Positions 26,055 to 36,075 of a stretch of DNA of 64,000 nt are shown one piece after another. Position numbers and translations under genes: made by a program. Numbering within the stretch: position 1 is the first letter of the stretch; the number at the start of each line of letters is the position of its first letter. This DNA comes from Campylobacter concisus. Its GTDB lineage: Bacteria; Campylobacterota; Campylobacteria; Campylobacterales; Campylobacteraceae. The stretch spans positions 1,364,001-1,428,000 of the forward strand of contig NZ_CP021642.1 in assembly GCF_003048375.1 (NCBI RefSeq), written 5' to 3'. Under the pieces are notes generated by a model. That model was given only the letters and a program-made list of their open reading frames with translations. It made no database searches and was not told the origin of the DNA.

Positions 26055-26610
26055 TTAAAAACTCCTCAAGCTCTTTTCTTATCATCATTAAATTTAACGA
26101 TTTTAAATTTTGATTTAGCTCCTTAGCACGCTTTGGCATGCCATAAACTATGGCGCTCTCTTCGTTTTCAGCTATGCATTTTGCGCCAGCTTTGTAGAGC
26201 TTATCAAGCCCAGCTGCACCATCATCGCCGATGCCAGTTAGCAAGATTGCTAGTAAATTTACATTTTTGGCGATCTGCGTGCCTGAGTTAAAAAGCACAT
26301 CGACATTTGGCGTGTATATCGTTTTTATCTCAGGTTGTGGCTTTGCGCTAACTGGCAAAGTCGCTGAAATTTCAAAATTTTGATCACAGATATAGACGAT
26401 ATTTTCTCTTAAATTTGTCTTTTCACTTAAAATTTCAACATTTATGTTGCACTCCCTGCCCATTTGCGTGACAAATGAGTTTATAAACATCTTGTTCATA
26501 TGCTGAGCGATGACGACCATCGCACCATTTAAATTTATATCTTTTAATAGTTTTTTTATATGACCTGGGCCTCCTGTAGAAGCCCCTATTAAGACCAGTT
26601 TTTGAGCCAC
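26044..26610 (-). CDS. cheB: receiver-less chemoreceptor methylesterase CheB
   Basis: 188 residues covering only the CheB methylesterase domain: catalytic Ser11 in GASTGGP, His37 in VIAQHM, and the Asp in LTGIGDDGAAG. It hydrolyses receptor glutamyl methyl esters. The usual N-terminal receiver domain that controls CheB by CheA phosphorylation is absent, as in C. jejuni CheB. The start is GTG with AAAGG upstream. It overlaps cheR. Confidence 0.93.
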   Translation of the reverse strand: MAQKLVLIGASTGGPGHIKKLLKDINLNGAMVVIAQHMNKMFINSFVTQMGRECNINVEILSEKTNLRENIVYICDQNFEISATLPVSAKPQPEIKTIYTPNVDVLFNSGTQIAKNVNLLAILLTGIGDDGAAGLDKLYKAGAKCIAENEESAIVYGMPKRAKELNQNLKSLNLMMIRKELEEFLNAF

Positions 26611-26644
26611 TAATTGCCTTTAAATTTAAAATTTACTACACAAA

Positions 26645-28345
26645 TCAAGTTCTAAATTCGCCAAGTTTTGCATTTAGCGTATCTGTCATCTTGTTTAGAT
26701 GCTCAGCAGCTGAAGCTATCTCTTCTACGCTTCTTGTGCTTTGAGATGAAATTTGACTTATGCCCTCCATGCTTTTTACTATATCGTCAATATCCTTGCC
26801 AGTCTTTATATAGTCCTCGATAGTTTTATCAGATAGTCCTATGGCTGATCTCATGATATCGCTCATATCTCGTATGGTGTTTTGCGCGTTGTTTGCTACG
26901 CCTGTTAGCTCGCTTATTTGCTTAGAGTTGATGCTCATTTGCTCGCTGCTTTCATTTATCGCTTGAACGATGACGTTGATAGTTGCGTTTATCTCTGTTA
27001 GGCTCTTTTGAGTGCGCTCAGCTAGCTTTCTAACTTCATCAGCAACGACTGCAAAGCCACGTCCGTGTTCTCCTGCACGTGCTGCTTCAATGGCTGCGTT
27101 AAGTGCAAGTAAATTTGTCTGATCGGCAATGTCATTTATAACCACAAGGACTGATTTAACCTGCTCAGCGTCACGGCTAAGCTGCTCGATCTTGCCAGCC
27201 ATTTGATTTTCTATATCAGATGTCTGAGCGATCTCTGAAGATAAATTTGAGATGGTATTTAGCGTCTCATCAACGTAGGTTAGCGCCTTTTGAAGATCAT
27301 CTTTGCCGCCTTTTGCAACTTCGATTGAATCTTTCATATATGATTGTATCTCGGCGCAATCCTTCCCAGCGCTCTCAACTATCTTGCTTGAGTTTTCCAC
27401 CCCACGGCCAGTTTGGACTGAGGTTGAGCTAAGCTCGTTTGCGATGGAGCTGTTTTCATTTGAGATATCTTTTGCCTCTGCGATTAAAACCCTTACTTTT
27501 TCTATAAATTTATTTATGGCTTCGCTGGCTTTGGCTATCTCATCTTTGCCGACGACTTCTAGTTTTCTTGTTAGATCGCCATCGCCACTTGAGAGGTTTG
27601 TAGCCCGCAAGATTAGCTCATTTAGTGGTTTTGTGATAGAAAATTTAGAGTAAAGCATGGCAACTATTAGTGATATGATTAAAACTACGACGGCTATGAC
27701 GATGAAATTTGTAGTGTTTGCATTGGCATCATTTTGCATAGTGGCTGAAATTTTATCTATCTCTTTATACATGCCTTCAAGACCAACAACAGACATCAGC
27801 ACTACATCTTCATGAAAGAGGCTTAGTTTTAGCCCTTTTCCTATCTTTCTGGTAGTTGAGCCATCTTTTGACTTAGCCACAAAATTTACAAAAGCACCAT
27901 CACTATTTTCTGAGGCTTTTTGCATGAGATCTTTTATGTATTTATAGCCATTTGCATCAGTTGCTTCAAGTCTATCAAGGCCGTTATACTCAGGCACTCC
28001 AGGGCTTGATATAACCACGCCTTTTGTGGTGTAGATACTAAAGTATCCCTTTTTATCATCGCCAAATCTAGCCCTTGAGAGATAGTCGATGATATCTTCT
28101 TTTTGATCTTCTACGGTCTCGTTTGCGTCGTCATAGACCTCTTGAATTTTTAGCAAAATGTTTGAGACGATATCCATCTCTTCACTTAAAGCTGCCCTTT
28201 TATCGGCCAAGACCGTTTCAGTCAGCTGTTTGGTAGAAAATTCTATCGCTTTGTTTTGCTCGTAAATGTTTAGAAAGACTAAAATGGCTCCAAGCACCAG
28301 TAGGGACGAGACGATCATTATCGTCACCTTTGATGAAATTTTCAT
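26645..28345 (-). CDS. methyl-accepting chemotaxis protein, sCache-type
   Basis: 566 residues. Membrane segments at about 8-28 and 205-228 flank a periplasmic single-Cache-like sensor ([21 protein letters not shown], with the YFSIY core). HAMP ([10 protein letters not shown]) and the signalling hairpin with [20 protein letters not shown] and [12 protein letters not shown] follow. sCache receptors of this type often sense small organic acids, but no ligand can be assigned. No CheR-tethering pentapeptide (ends GEFRT). It stands 34 bases upstream of cheB on the same strand, a natural adaptation partner. Confidence 0.93.
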   Translation of the reverse strand: MKISSKVTIMIVSSLLVLGAILVFLNIYEQNKAIEFSTKQLTETVLADKRAALSEEMDIVSNILLKIQEVYDDANETVEDQKEDIIDYLSRARFGDDKKGYFSIYTTKGVVISSPGVPEYNGLDRLEATDANGYKYIKDLMQKASENSDGAFVNFVAKSKDGSTTRKIGKGLKLSLFHEDVVLMSVVGLEGMYKEIDKISATMQNDANANTTNFIVIAVVVLIISLIVAMLYSKFSITKPLNELILRATNLSSGDGDLTRKLEVVGKDEIAKASEAINKFIEKVRVLIAEAKDISNENSSIANELSSTSVQTGRGVENSSKIVESAGKDCAEIQSYMKDSIEVAKGGKDDLQKALTYVDETLNTISNLSSEIAQTSDIENQMAGKIEQLSRDAEQVKSVLVVINDIADQTNLLALNAAIEAARAGEHGRGFAVVADEVRKLAERTQKSLTEINATINVIVQAINESSEQMSINSKQISELTGVANNAQNTIRDMSDIMRSAIGLSDKTIEDYIKTGKDIDDIVKSMEGISQISSQSTRSVEEIASAAEHLNKMTDTLNAKLGEFRT

Positions 28346-28385
28346 AATACCTCCTTTTTAATGTTTAAATTTCCTTAATTTTGGG

Positions 28386-28391
28386 ATTATA
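28386..28391 (-). promoter_or_regulatory. -10 box of the second chemoreceptor
   Basis: On the minus strand GTGCTATAATCCC gives TATAAT about 40 bases before the ATG. A short inverted repeat (GCACT ... AGTGC) lies immediately upstream and could be an operator or the end of flhX transcription. Confidence 0.5.
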
Positions 28392-28411
28392 GCACTATTA
28401 AAGTGCAATAT

Positions 28412-28675
28412 TTACTTTTTATTTGTGATCTTATATAAAAAGCTAAATATCTCAGCCACCGCCTTATATAAATTCGGCGGTATCTCTTGATCGACCTCGA
28501 CCTTGCTTAAAATTTCAATAAGATCAGGGTCCTCTTTGATCGGTATGTCATGCTCTTTTGCAAGACTTATTATCTTGTTTGCTATCTCGCCAGCACCGCT
28601 TGCAAGCACCTTTGGAGCGTTATCTTGCGATCTGTTGTAGCCAAGAGCGACGGCTTTTTTCTTATTTACTTGCAT
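28412..28675 (-). CDS. flhX: FlhX (FlhB C-terminal domain homologue)
   Basis: 87 residues matching only the cytoplasmic C-terminal part of FlhB: KKAVALGYNRSQDNAPKVLA, GAGEIANKIISLAKEHDIPI and the IPPNLYKAVAEIFSFLY helix. In Helicobacter FlhX can replace the cleaved FlhB C-terminal fragment in type III export. The ATG overlaps the stop of the FliK-like gene (ATGA), so it is coupled to it. C. jejuni carries the same pair. Confidence 0.9.
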   Translation of the reverse strand: MQVNKKKAVALGYNRSQDNAPKVLASGAGEIANKIISLAKEHDIPIKEDPDLIEILSKVEVDQEIPPNLYKAVAEIFSFLYKITNKK

Positions 28676-30321
28676 CAAATTTTCTTATCAAAGCCCACAT
28701 CAAGGCCGCCAAAATTTTTAAATCTATCGTTTAACTTCACCTTTGGCAACGTTTTGATGTTAAAATTTGAAACGATTAGCCCAAGCTTTGAGATAGCCTG
28801 TTTTAGCTCGCTTGAATTTCCTAAGATAAGCTCTTTAAACTCATTTGTCTGCGTTGCCACCGATAGATCGATATAGCGTTTATCCACAAGTCCAACCATC
28901 ACGTTTATCTGGCCAAATTTCTTAAAATTTAGATCGATCTGGGCATAAAATTTATCCTTTTTGCCCTGCTTAAATGCGACATTTCCGCCCTCCACGCCGT
29001 CCCAGATATAAGGCATATAAGTTTGTATTCCTCCTTGCAAACTTGAGACCATCTGGTGCATCTCGATTTGCGAGATCATCTTGTTTGCAGCATTTACGGT
29101 TTGGGCGTTTTGGCTCTTTTCGCTGATATTTAAAAGCGTGCTTTTTACATCTTGATTTAGCACCTTTGAAATTTCGCTCTGGCTCTTTGTCGTGATGTTA
29201 TTTATGTCATTTGTGGCTAGTTTTAGCTGCTTTAAAAGCGCCTTACTTTCGGCTAGATCGCTTTTAGCCGCACTTGCTTCTGGATCTGCAAGACTTAGGC
29301 TGTGAGCGAGGCGTCTTGCCGCACTTTGGAGCTTATCTTGCAAGCTGCCCTCTTTTGAGACGTCGCTAACCTCGTTAAACGCCTTTACAAGTCCTGCCTC
29401 ATCGCCTATGTTATTTAGCATTTTTAGATCGTTTTTTAGGCTCTCAAGGATAGCTTTTAGTTCTTTGTGATTTTGTGTAAAGCCAAAGTTTTGATTTAGC
29501 TTTTCGCTCGCTAAATTTGCTACCTTTTCGCTTAAATTTGAGATGAAATTCTCCATCTTGACTATCTGGCTTTTTACCGCATCCCCGCTTTGCTCTTTTG
29601 AGAAGTTTTTATCAAGAAATTTAGCCACATTATCAAGCTTATCTACATCTTTTAAAAGTGTTTTTATGCTTGAGTTATCAAGGAGATTTTTAGCGTCACC
29701 ACTCGCTTTTTCAAGCATGGAGGTGAGCTTCATAAATGAGTTTTGATTATCCAAGCTCTCATCATTTAGAGTTAAAATTTGACTAAGTAAATTTTGATTT
29801 GAGAGATTTTTTATATCGCTTAGTAGCTTTTGTATCGAGCTTGGCAGTTTTTCTGGGGTAAGCGCATCTTTTAAATTTGCTTCAAGCATGACACCTGAGT
29901 TTTTGATCTGATCATTTAGCGAGCCAGTTTTTAGGTCGGCTATTGGCTTTAGAAATTCTTTTAGTTTTAGTGCAAGGCTCTTTATCTCAGCGCTTTCATT
30001 TTGCGCAGCTTCTGCCTCTAGGCTTTTTGCAAGGTCTGAGAGCTCGCTAGCTAAATTTGGAGCGATCTTCGTATCTTTTGCCTGCGATAAAATTTGCTCT
30101 GCTTTACTAAGGCTTGAAGCGCTTTTTAGATCATCAAGCACCCTTGCAACTAGCTTGCCAACGTTATCAAGGGCGTTTGAAACGGTTTGCTCGCTTGGCG
30201 CCCCAGCTGGCTGATTTTTAAAAAGCGAGCCCTCGTTTTTTCGGACAGGCGCGTTTTGGGCGGCATTTTGCCCAGTTTGAACCGAGGTGTTTGAGATATT
30301 TAGAGAATTTGCTACGTCCAT
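28675..30321 (-). CDS. FliK-like flagellar hook-length control candidate
   Basis: 548 residues, mostly helical, rich in Ser, Asn, Lys and Leu and low in aromatics over the first 410. A compact C-terminal domain (about 420-548; GIQTYMPYIWDGVEGGNVAF ... FYAQIDLNFKKFGQINVMVGLVDKRYIDL) resembles the Flg_hook domain of hook-length rulers. A long disordered ruler plus a globular C-terminus, coupled to flhX whose parent FlhB switches export specificity on contact with FliK, supports a FliK-related role. C. jejuni has another protein annotated FliK, so this may be a second or accessory form. Confidence 0.6.
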   Translation of the reverse strand: MDVANSLNISNTSVQTGQNAAQNAPVRKNEGSLFKNQPAGAPSEQTVSNALDNVGKLVARVLDDLKSASSLSKAEQILSQAKDTKIAPNLASELSDLAKSLEAEAAQNESAEIKSLALKLKEFLKPIADLKTGSLNDQIKNSGVMLEANLKDALTPEKLPSSIQKLLSDIKNLSNQNLLSQILTLNDESLDNQNSFMKLTSMLEKASGDAKNLLDNSSIKTLLKDVDKLDNVAKFLDKNFSKEQSGDAVKSQIVKMENFISNLSEKVANLASEKLNQNFGFTQNHKELKAILESLKNDLKMLNNIGDEAGLVKAFNEVSDVSKEGSLQDKLQSAARRLAHSLSLADPEASAAKSDLAESKALLKQLKLATNDINNITTKSQSEISKVLNQDVKSTLLNISEKSQNAQTVNAANKMISQIEMHQMVSSLQGGIQTYMPYIWDGVEGGNVAFKQGKKDKFYAQIDLNFKKFGQINVMVGLVDKRYIDLSVATQTNEFKELILGNSSELKQAISKLGLIVSNFNIKTLPKVKLNDRFKNFGGLDVGFDKKI

Positions 30322-30324
30322 TTT

Positions 30325-31569
30325 CTACTTTTTATTTTCTCTATCGGCAAAATTGCCATTTTGCTGAATAGTCGCGATGCCAGCCGTCCTTGCAACGAGC
30401 CTGTCGTTGTACTCTTTTCTCATGTGCTGCGGTATGGTCTTTTGCGTTAGCGCAAATAAAATGAGCCCAACATAAAGCACCAAATAGACATAGATAAAGC
30501 CAAATGCGCCAAAAATTTTCATCGCGTAGCTCATAAGAAGCGGCGAGAAAAGTGAGGCAAAAGAGTAACTAAAAAGTAGCGCGCGTGCCACTTGGACGCT
30601 CTTTGTCTTGTCTGTGATCTCGTCATTTGCTCTAGCAAGCGAAAGTCCGTATGTGCAAAAAATGCCACCGCCAAAGAAAAACGAAAGTATGTATTGAACG
30701 ATCAAATTTGAGCCATTTAGCAAAAATAAAACCGCACTGATTAAAGATACAACGCTACAAAGCAAGAGTGCTGGGCGTCTGCCATATTTATCTGAAAATC
30801 CTCCGATAAATGTTTGAGCCAAAAAGCCCCCAGCCATCGCTATAGTCATAAAAAATGACGCCTCTTTTGCGCTATATCCTTGAAGCAAGACAAAGAGACT
30901 TGCCATAGAGAAAAAGCCATTTATCGCAAGTCCTGCAACGAGCGCTCCCACGAGTGCTAGCGGGACGATACCAAAAATTTTTGGGATGTTTATGGGTTGG
31001 CGCTGTGGGATTTGAGGCTGGTTTATGCGGATTAAATTTAAAGGTATGCTTGAGAGCATGATAAAGGCTGCGCTGATGATGAAAATTTCAAATGCGCTAA
31101 GATCAAGTGCTAAGATCAAAATTCCAAGTCCAAAACTTGTGTAGAAAACGCACTCGTAAAAGGCAATAACGCGTGATCTTATCTTGTTTGGGATCTTAGC
31201 ATTTAGCCAGCTTTCTATAACCATCAAAAGTGCGTAGTAGCAATATCCCAAAAAGGCTCGCAAAATCGCCCAAAAGATCAAATTTTCACTTATGGCGTGA
31301 AGCATGGCTGAGACTGCAAATATAGATGAAAAGATAGCAAAAGCTCTGATGTGGCCGGTGGTTGAGATGATCCTGTGCGCTGTGATCGTGCTAATTAACG
31401 CTCCTATGAAAAATCCAGTGTTAATTAGTCCAATCGCAAGCTCGCCTACGCCATTTTGCTTAAGAAGCGCACTACAAGATGCGATGACTAGGCCATTGCC
31501 TATAAAAAGTAGGCTCATGCCTAAAAATAGCGGCCCCATCGAGCGAATGATCCTAAAGCTACTTGCCAT
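30325..31569 (-). CDS. MFS transporter
   Basis: 414 residues with about 12 membrane segments. The GGFSDKYGRRPALLL loop between segments 6 and 7 is the major facilitator signature (GxxxDrxGRR). The family resembles YcaD/YfkF-like sugar or drug transporters. The substrate is unknown. AAAGGA lies upstream of the ATG. It sits directly before the FliK-like gene in the gene order conserved with C. jejuni. Confidence 0.9.
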   Translation of the reverse strand: MASSFRIIRSMGPLFLGMSLLFIGNGLVIASCSALLKQNGVGELAIGLINTGFFIGALISTITAHRIISTTGHIRAFAIFSSIFAVSAMLHAISENLIFWAILRAFLGYCYYALLMVIESWLNAKIPNKIRSRVIAFYECVFYTSFGLGILILALDLSAFEIFIISAAFIMLSSIPLNLIRINQPQIPQRQPINIPKIFGIVPLALVGALVAGLAINGFFSMASLFVLLQGYSAKEASFFMTIAMAGGFLAQTFIGGFSDKYGRRPALLLCSVVSLISAVLFLLNGSNLIVQYILSFFFGGGIFCTYGLSLARANDEITDKTKSVQVARALLFSYSFASLFSPLLMSYAMKIFGAFGFIYVYLVLYVGLILFALTQKTIPQHMRKEYNDRLVARTAGIATIQQNGNFADRENKK

Positions 31570-32080
31570 CTGCGTCCTTTCTTAAATTATTTTGCATTAT
31601 CCCAAAGATAAAAGCTCCAATAGGCATCGGAGCAAGCCCCACTAAAAAGCCAGGCACGTTTAGTAAATTTTCATTTCTTAAAAATATAAATCCAAAAAAA
31701 AGTATCGCATACGCAACCAAGCGATAAGGCATAAATGCCGCCACAAAGCTTTTATCTTTAAATGAAAATTTCTGCTTTTTTAGCCTTGCTTTTTCATCTT
31801 TTAGGCTAAATTCTTTTGGCTCATTCTTGGGCAAAATTTCTTCATCTTCTTCGTCCTCTTCTTCTATCTTGGCTAAAATTTCCTCTCTTGCATTTTCTAG
31901 CCTTGAGTTTATGCGGTTTTTATAGGCAAAAAAGCTAGCCGTTAGGATGATAAGCGAGGCAAAAAATGAAATTTGCGAGCTTATAAAAAATTGATTTGAT
32001 ATAAATTTGCCAACGACGCTAAGGGCTAGCCAAAGCGCAAAATAGCAAATAAAAAGCCTGCTAATCGTCCTCGTCATCAT
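31559..32080 (-). CDS. small membrane protein of unknown function
   Basis: 173 residues from the ATG pair at 32080/32077; a start 11 codons earlier is possible but would overlap the upstream gene by 53 bases. Two membrane segments near the N-terminus (FICYFALWLALSVVG; SFFASLIILTASFFAY), a charged acidic loop (EEEDEEDEEILP) and two more near the C-terminus (YRLVAYAILFFGFIF; FLVGLAPMPIGAFIFGIM). It lies between the AtpZ/AtpI-like gene and the MFS gene and overlaps both. I do not recognise a family. Confidence 0.7.
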   Translation of the reverse strand: MMTRTISRLFICYFALWLALSVVGKFISNQFFISSQISFFASLIILTASFFAYKNRINSRLENAREEILAKIEEEDEEDEEILPKNEPKEFSLKDEKARLKKQKFSFKDKSFVAAFMPYRLVAYAILFFGFIFLRNENLLNVPGFLVGLAPMPIGAFIFGIMQNNLRKDADGK

Positions 32081-32342
32081 CGTCTTTTTTATAGCCTTTA
32101 TATCTAGCCTCATCCTTTAGCTCATCTAGGCTTTTAACCTGCGCTTTGTAGGCCTTATAAACGTTTAAAATGGCAGCTGCAATGCCAAAGGCAAGCCCTA
32201 TCCAAAGCGCTGGCGTGAAATTTGTAACCTTTTTTACAAGATACCCCAGCCCAGTGCCGATAACCACAGCCACGACCATCGATATACCAAGGCTTAGTTG
32301 CTCAGCGCCAGCTACGATATCTTTTATCTTAAATTTTGCCAT
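32061..32342 (-). CDS. AtpZ/AtpI-like small membrane protein
   Basis: 93 residues. GAEQLSLGISMVVAVVIGTG and PALWIGLAFGIAAAILNVYK give the two-helix hairpin typical of AtpZ/AtpI-type proteins that accompany ATP synthase. The C-terminus is strongly charged (KKDDDDEDD). AtpI helps assemble the c-ring and AtpZ is linked to Mg/Ca transport; here no atp gene is adjacent, and the gene is coupled to hemL by a one-base overlap (TAATG). The assignment rests on helix pattern and size. Confidence 0.7.
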   Translation of the reverse strand: MAKFKIKDIVAGAEQLSLGISMVVAVVIGTGLGYLVKKVTNFTPALWIGLAFGIAAAILNVYKAYKAQVKSLDELKDEARYKGYKKDDDDEDD

Positions 32343-33625
32343 TAAGCTTTTATCTCCAAAAATGCCTCTTTAGCCGCGCTTATCGCTATGTCGATATCAG
32401 CCTCACTCATCGCATCGCAGATAAATCCCGTCTCAAACTGGCTTGGTGCTAGATAAATTCCGCGCCTAAGCATCGCTTGGTGAAATTTAGCAAAGAGTTT
32501 TGTATCGCTCTTTAGCGCATCGTCGTAGTTTTTCACGGCATGCTCTGTAAAAAAGTAGCCAAACATCGAGCCACGAACCTCAGTTTGGATGGTGATGCCA
32601 GCGCTTTTTGCAGCCTCTTTGAAGCCCTCCATTAGTTTTTTAGCAAGTTTTTCAAGTCTAGTGTATAAATTTGCGTCACTTTTTATCTTAGAAATAGCCG
32701 CTATACCAGCGCTCATCGCCACTGGGTTGCCACTTAGCGTGCCTGCTTGATAGACAGCGCCTTCTGGACTTAAGCAGTCCATGATCTTAGCCTTGCCGCC
32801 AAATGCAGCGACATTCATGCCTCCGCCTATAACCTTGCCAAATGTGACAAGGTCAGCATCCACCTCGTGAAATGGATATGAGCCAAGGCGAGAAGCCCTA
32901 AAACCACTCATAACCTCATCAAGGATGAGCACAGCGCCAAATTTATCGCAAAGCTCTCTAAGCTCTCGTAAAAATTTCTTATCAGCTGGAACAAGCCCCA
33001 TATTTCCAGCGATTGGTTCGATTATGACGACGCCTATTTTGTCTTTATTGTTCTCAAAAATGGCTTTTACGCTCTCTATATCGTTATAAACGGCTAGATA
33101 AGTGTTTTTCACAACGTCTTGTGGCACGCCGCTACTTGAAGCGTTGCCGTATGTCGTAGCGCCACTTCCTGCTTTAATAAGAAGTGCGTCGCTGTGTCCG
33201 TGGTAGCAGCCTTCAAATTTGATAAGTCCGTCTTTTTTCGCATATCCTCTAGCCACTCTGATCGCGCTCATAGTTGCCTCCGTGCCAGAGCTAACGAAGC
33301 GAATTTTATCTATTTGTTTAAACTCATCACATATTAGCTTTGCAAGAGCGGTCTCTTTTGGAGAGGGAGCGCCATAAGATACGCCTTGTTTTACAGCAGA
33401 GATGATCGCTTCTTCGATATCTTTGTCGCAGTGACCAAAGATGAGCGGACCCCAGCTTTGGATGAAGTCAAGGTATTTTTTACCCTCGACGTCGTATAGA
33501 TAAGCGCCCTTTGCGTGATCTATCATCACAGGCTCACCTCCAACACTGCCAAATGCACGAACAGGTGAATTTACGCCGCCTGGGATATATTTTTTAGCTT
33601 CACTAAACGCCTCTTTATTTGTCAT
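32342..33625 (-). CDS. hemL: glutamate-1-semialdehyde 2,1-aminomutase
   Basis: 427 residues, full length. It converts glutamate-1-semialdehyde to 5-aminolevulinate in the C5 haem pathway. [18 protein letters not shown] at the N-terminus, [25 protein letters not shown], the [11 protein letters not shown] metal/PLP region and the PLP lysine in [12 protein letters not shown] are present. The start overlaps the cytochrome gene by 4 bases (ATGA). Confidence 0.97.
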   Translation of the reverse strand: MTNKEAFSEAKKYIPGGVNSPVRAFGSVGGEPVMIDHAKGAYLYDVEGKKYLDFIQSWGPLIFGHCDKDIEEAIISAVKQGVSYGAPSPKETALAKLICDEFKQIDKIRFVSSGTEATMSAIRVARGYAKKDGLIKFEGCYHGHSDALLIKAGSGATTYGNASSSGVPQDVVKNTYLAVYNDIESVKAIFENNKDKIGVVIIEPIAGNMGLVPADKKFLRELRELCDKFGAVLILDEVMSGFRASRLGSYPFHEVDADLVTFGKVIGGGMNVAAFGGKAKIMDCLSPEGAVYQAGTLSGNPVAMSAGIAAISKIKSDANLYTRLEKLAKKLMEGFKEAAKSAGITIQTEVRGSMFGYFFTEHAVKNYDDALKSDTKLFAKFHQAMLRRGIYLAPSQFETGFICDAMSEADIDIAISAAKEAFLEIKA

Positions 33626-34230
33626 TTTTTATCCTTTTGATTTTGTGTTTTTAAATTTGTCTTTTGATTATCTTTTTGATTTGAAGTTGGTTTTGCTGGT
33701 GACTTTGGTGCCTGCGTAGTGGCTGGTTTTACAGGATCAGCTGATTTTGCAGGAGCGCTCTTATCTGGCTCTACTGCTTTTGCCGCAGGGGCAGCTTTAG
33801 CAGGTTCAGGCTGTTTTTGCGCAGCAGCAGGCGTGGCTGGCTTAGCCAAATTTTTGGGTGCTACTTTTGCCGCTTTTGCAGGAGGTTTCATCTGATTTGT
33901 GATGTATTCATAAAGGATGGTCGTCTCCTCGTCTGTCAAAAAGTAGCTTGGCATGACGCCTTTTGGCTTTGTAAGAGCTGCTTTAAAGCTTTCAAAATCT
34001 ATATCATTTATCTTTGGCGCTCTAAGCTCATCATCGACCGTTTTGTTTGCTTTTTTGTCAAAGTGTTTGTATTTAGAGATTAGGCTGCCCTCGCCCTTTG
34101 CGCCGTGACATTTATCGCATCCTATGCCACGTGGATTTAGGTAGAGCATCTTGGCGTACTCGGTCTTTGTGATAAAATCAGCTCCAAAAATCGCTACGCA
34201 AAAAAGCAAAATCAAAAAAACAGACCTCAT
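33622..34230 (-). CDS. monohaem c-type cytochrome with Lys/Pro/Ala-rich tail
   Basis: 202 residues. A signal peptide (1-17, ending IFGA), then a cytochrome c domain of about 100 residues with one CXXCH haem site ([14 protein letters not shown]) and a distal methionine in [13 protein letters not shown]. From residue about 118 the protein is a low-complexity tail rich in Ala, Lys, Pro, Gln and Ser. It is periplasmic by inference; the tail may anchor to the cell wall or a partner. It heads the hemL operon, which pairs haem synthesis with a haem protein. Confidence 0.88.
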   Translation of the reverse strand: MRSVFLILLFCVAIFGADFITKTEYAKMLYLNPRGIGCDKCHGAKGEGSLISKYKHFDKKANKTVDDELRAPKINDIDFESFKAALTKPKGVMPSYFLTDEETTILYEYITNQMKPPAKAAKVAPKNLAKPATPAAAQKQPEPAKAAPAAKAVEPDKSAPAKSADPVKPATTQAPKSPAKPTSNQKDNQKTNLKTQNQKDKK

Positions 34231-34263
34231 AAACCTCTCTTTTAAAAATTTAATTTATTTTTA

Positions 34264-34274
34264 GGTATGATACC
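34264..34274. promoter_or_regulatory. palindrome in the cytochrome / folD divergent region
   Basis: GGTAT-G-ATACC is a perfect 5+1+5 palindrome in the 83-base gap between two divergent genes, and it contains a TATGAT hexamer that can serve as the folD -10. An operator is possible; no regulator can be named. Confidence 0.3.
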
Positions 34275-34313
34275 ACCCTTGTGATTAAAAAAGCTTTTAA
34301 GTAAGGATTGAAT

Positions 34314-35165
34314 ATGAAAATTTTAGACGGAAAAGCCGTATCTTTAAAGGTCAAAGAAAGCGTAAAAGTAAGAGCTGATGAGCTAAAGAAATTTGGTGTC
34401 GAGCCAACCTTAGCCGTCGTCTTAGTCGGCGAAGATAAGGCATCTCAAACATACGTTAGAGCCAAAGAGAAAGCCTGCAACGAATACGGCATAAAAAGCG
34501 TGGCTCACCGTCTAAGCGAAAATACAACCCAAAACGAGCTACTTGCCCTTATAAACGTGCTAAATTTAGACGATAGCATCCATGGCATCTTGGTTCAGCT
34601 ACCACTGCCAAAGCACATCGATACAAACGTCGTGCTCGCAGCGATCGATCCACGAAAAGATGTAGATGGCTTTCACGCTGTAAATGTTGGCAAGCTTGTT
34701 AGCGGGCTTGATGGCTTTGTGCCTTGCACACCGCTTGGCGTGATGGAGATTTTAAAAGAGTATGGCATAGATGTAGCTGGGCTAAATGCAGTGGTGATCG
34801 GCAGAAGCAACATCGTTGGCAAACCTATGGCAAATTTACTCCTAAATGCCTCTGCAACGGTTACAGTGACACACAGCAAGACTAAAAATTTAAAAGAAAT
34901 TTGCAAAAATGCCGACCTCATCGTTGCTGCCATCGGTAGGCCATTTTTCTTAAAGGCTGACATGGTAAAAGATGGCGCAGTAGTCGTTGATGTGGGCATA
35001 AACAGACTTGATGATGGCAGACTTGTGGGCGATGTGGATTTTGAAGAGGTCGCACCAAAATGCTCATATATCACGCCTGTTCCTGGCGGCGTTGGTCCGA
35101 TGACCATAGCCATGCTTTTAAACAACACAATCCTTGCTGCACAGGCAAAAAAAATTAAAGAGTGA
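34314..35165 (+). CDS. folD: methylene-THF dehydrogenase / cyclohydrolase
   Basis: 283 residues. The ATG at 34314 is preferred over an in-frame TTG two codons upstream because AAGGAT lies at the right distance. It interconverts 5,10-methylene-THF, methenyl-THF and 10-formyl-THF using NADP. Motifs: YVRAKEKAC with the active lysine, [25 protein letters not shown], the Rossmann [16 protein letters not shown] and [17 protein letters not shown]. It is followed after 4 bases by lepB. Confidence 0.97.
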   Translation: MKILDGKAVSLKVKESVKVRADELKKFGVEPTLAVVLVGEDKASQTYVRAKEKACNEYGIKSVAHRLSENTTQNELLALINVLNLDDSIHGILVQLPLPKHIDTNVVLAAIDPRKDVDGFHAVNVGKLVSGLDGFVPCTPLGVMEILKEYGIDVAGLNAVVIGRSNIVGKPMANLLLNASATVTVTHSKTKNLKEICKNADLIVAAIGRPFFLKADMVKDGAVVVDVGINRLDDGRLVGDVDFEEVAPKCSYITPVPGGVGPMTIAMLLNNTILAAQAKKIKE

Positions 35166-35169
35166 GATA

Positions 35170-36075
35170 ATGAAGAGAGCTTTTACTAAATTTTATGACT
35201 TTTGCTCGAGCTGGACAGGCACGGTTATCATCGTTTTGCTTGTCATTTTCTTTGTAGCTCAAGCCTTTGTGATCCCGTCTGGTTCGATGAAAAACACGCT
35301 TTTGGTTGGGGATTTTTTATTTGCTAAAAAGTATGTTTATGGCATACCAACGCCAAGAATCCCTTGGCTTGAGGTAAAAATTTTACCTGAGCTAAATGAC
35401 AATGGCCATCTCATCACAGGCGATGGTCCTGCAAGGGGCGATATAGTCGTATTTCGCTATCCAAACGATGAAAAAACTCACTTTGTAAAGCGCTGCTTTG
35501 CAACCAGCGAGGACGAGATCGTCTTTACTGAAAAAGCCCTATATCTACGCCCAAAAGAGGGAGATAGCTTCATAAAGGCAAACTGCCGTGAAAATTTAAA
35601 CGGCAAAGAGAGTAAATTTGGCTACTCATGCAAGGACATTGTCGAGCTTGATGGCAAGCTTTTCATAAAAGAGCCATATAGATTTAGCGGCATCCACTAC
35701 GACGAAAATGTAAATTTATTTGAGCAGATGGTTTTCATGCTAAATACAAACAAATCAAACGTTTTTATGAAGCCAGCGCTCATTAGCTCACTACCGCAAA
35801 ACCCAAATTTTAACTTTAACGCTTTTTACGTCAAAGTGCCAAAAGATGAATACTTCATGATAGGCGACAACCGCGACCACTCAAATGATAGCCGTTTTTG
35901 GGGAAGCGTGGCTTACAAAGATATAGTTGGACAGCCTTGGTTTATATATTTTAGCTGGGACAATAACTACAATGTGCGCTGGGAGCGTATCGGACGCTTT
36001 GTAGATACGATAGAAAATGATGAGTTTTTCACAAAACAAGCTTTAAAAGAAGGAGAAGTTGATGGACTTCACTAA
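35170..36075 (+). CDS. lepB: signal peptidase I
   Basis: 301 residues from the ATG at 35170, right after folD. One N-terminal membrane segment (about 17-34), the catalytic Ser39 in PSGSM and general-base Lys107 in THFVKRCFA, and the box-E motif IGDNRDHSNDSRFWG near the C-terminus. It cleaves Sec and Tat signal peptides on the outer face of the inner membrane. A long insert between the Lys and the GDNRDHS box matches the Campylobacter form. It overlaps the M50 protease gene by 14 bases. Confidence 0.97.
   Translation: MKRAFTKFYDFCSSWTGTVIIVLLVIFFVAQAFVIPSGSMKNTLLVGDFLFAKKYVYGIPTPRIPWLEVKILPELNDNGHLITGDGPARGDIVVFRYPNDEKTHFVKRCFATSEDEIVFTEKALYLRPKEGDSFIKANCRENLNGKESKFGYSCKDIVELDGKLFIKEPYRFSGIHYDENVNLFEQMVFMLNTNKSNVFMKPALISSLPQNPNFNFNAFYVKVPKDEYFMIGDNRDHSNDSRFWGSVAYKDIVGQPWFIYFSWDNNYNVRWERIGRFVDTIENDEFFTKQALKEGEVDGLH

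Noticed and set aside
14000-27150. Near-identical stretches in the two chemoreceptor genes (around 14030-14150 and 27000-27120)
   Set aside because: They encode the universally conserved receptor hairpin tip, so similarity does not indicate recent duplication or gene conversion.
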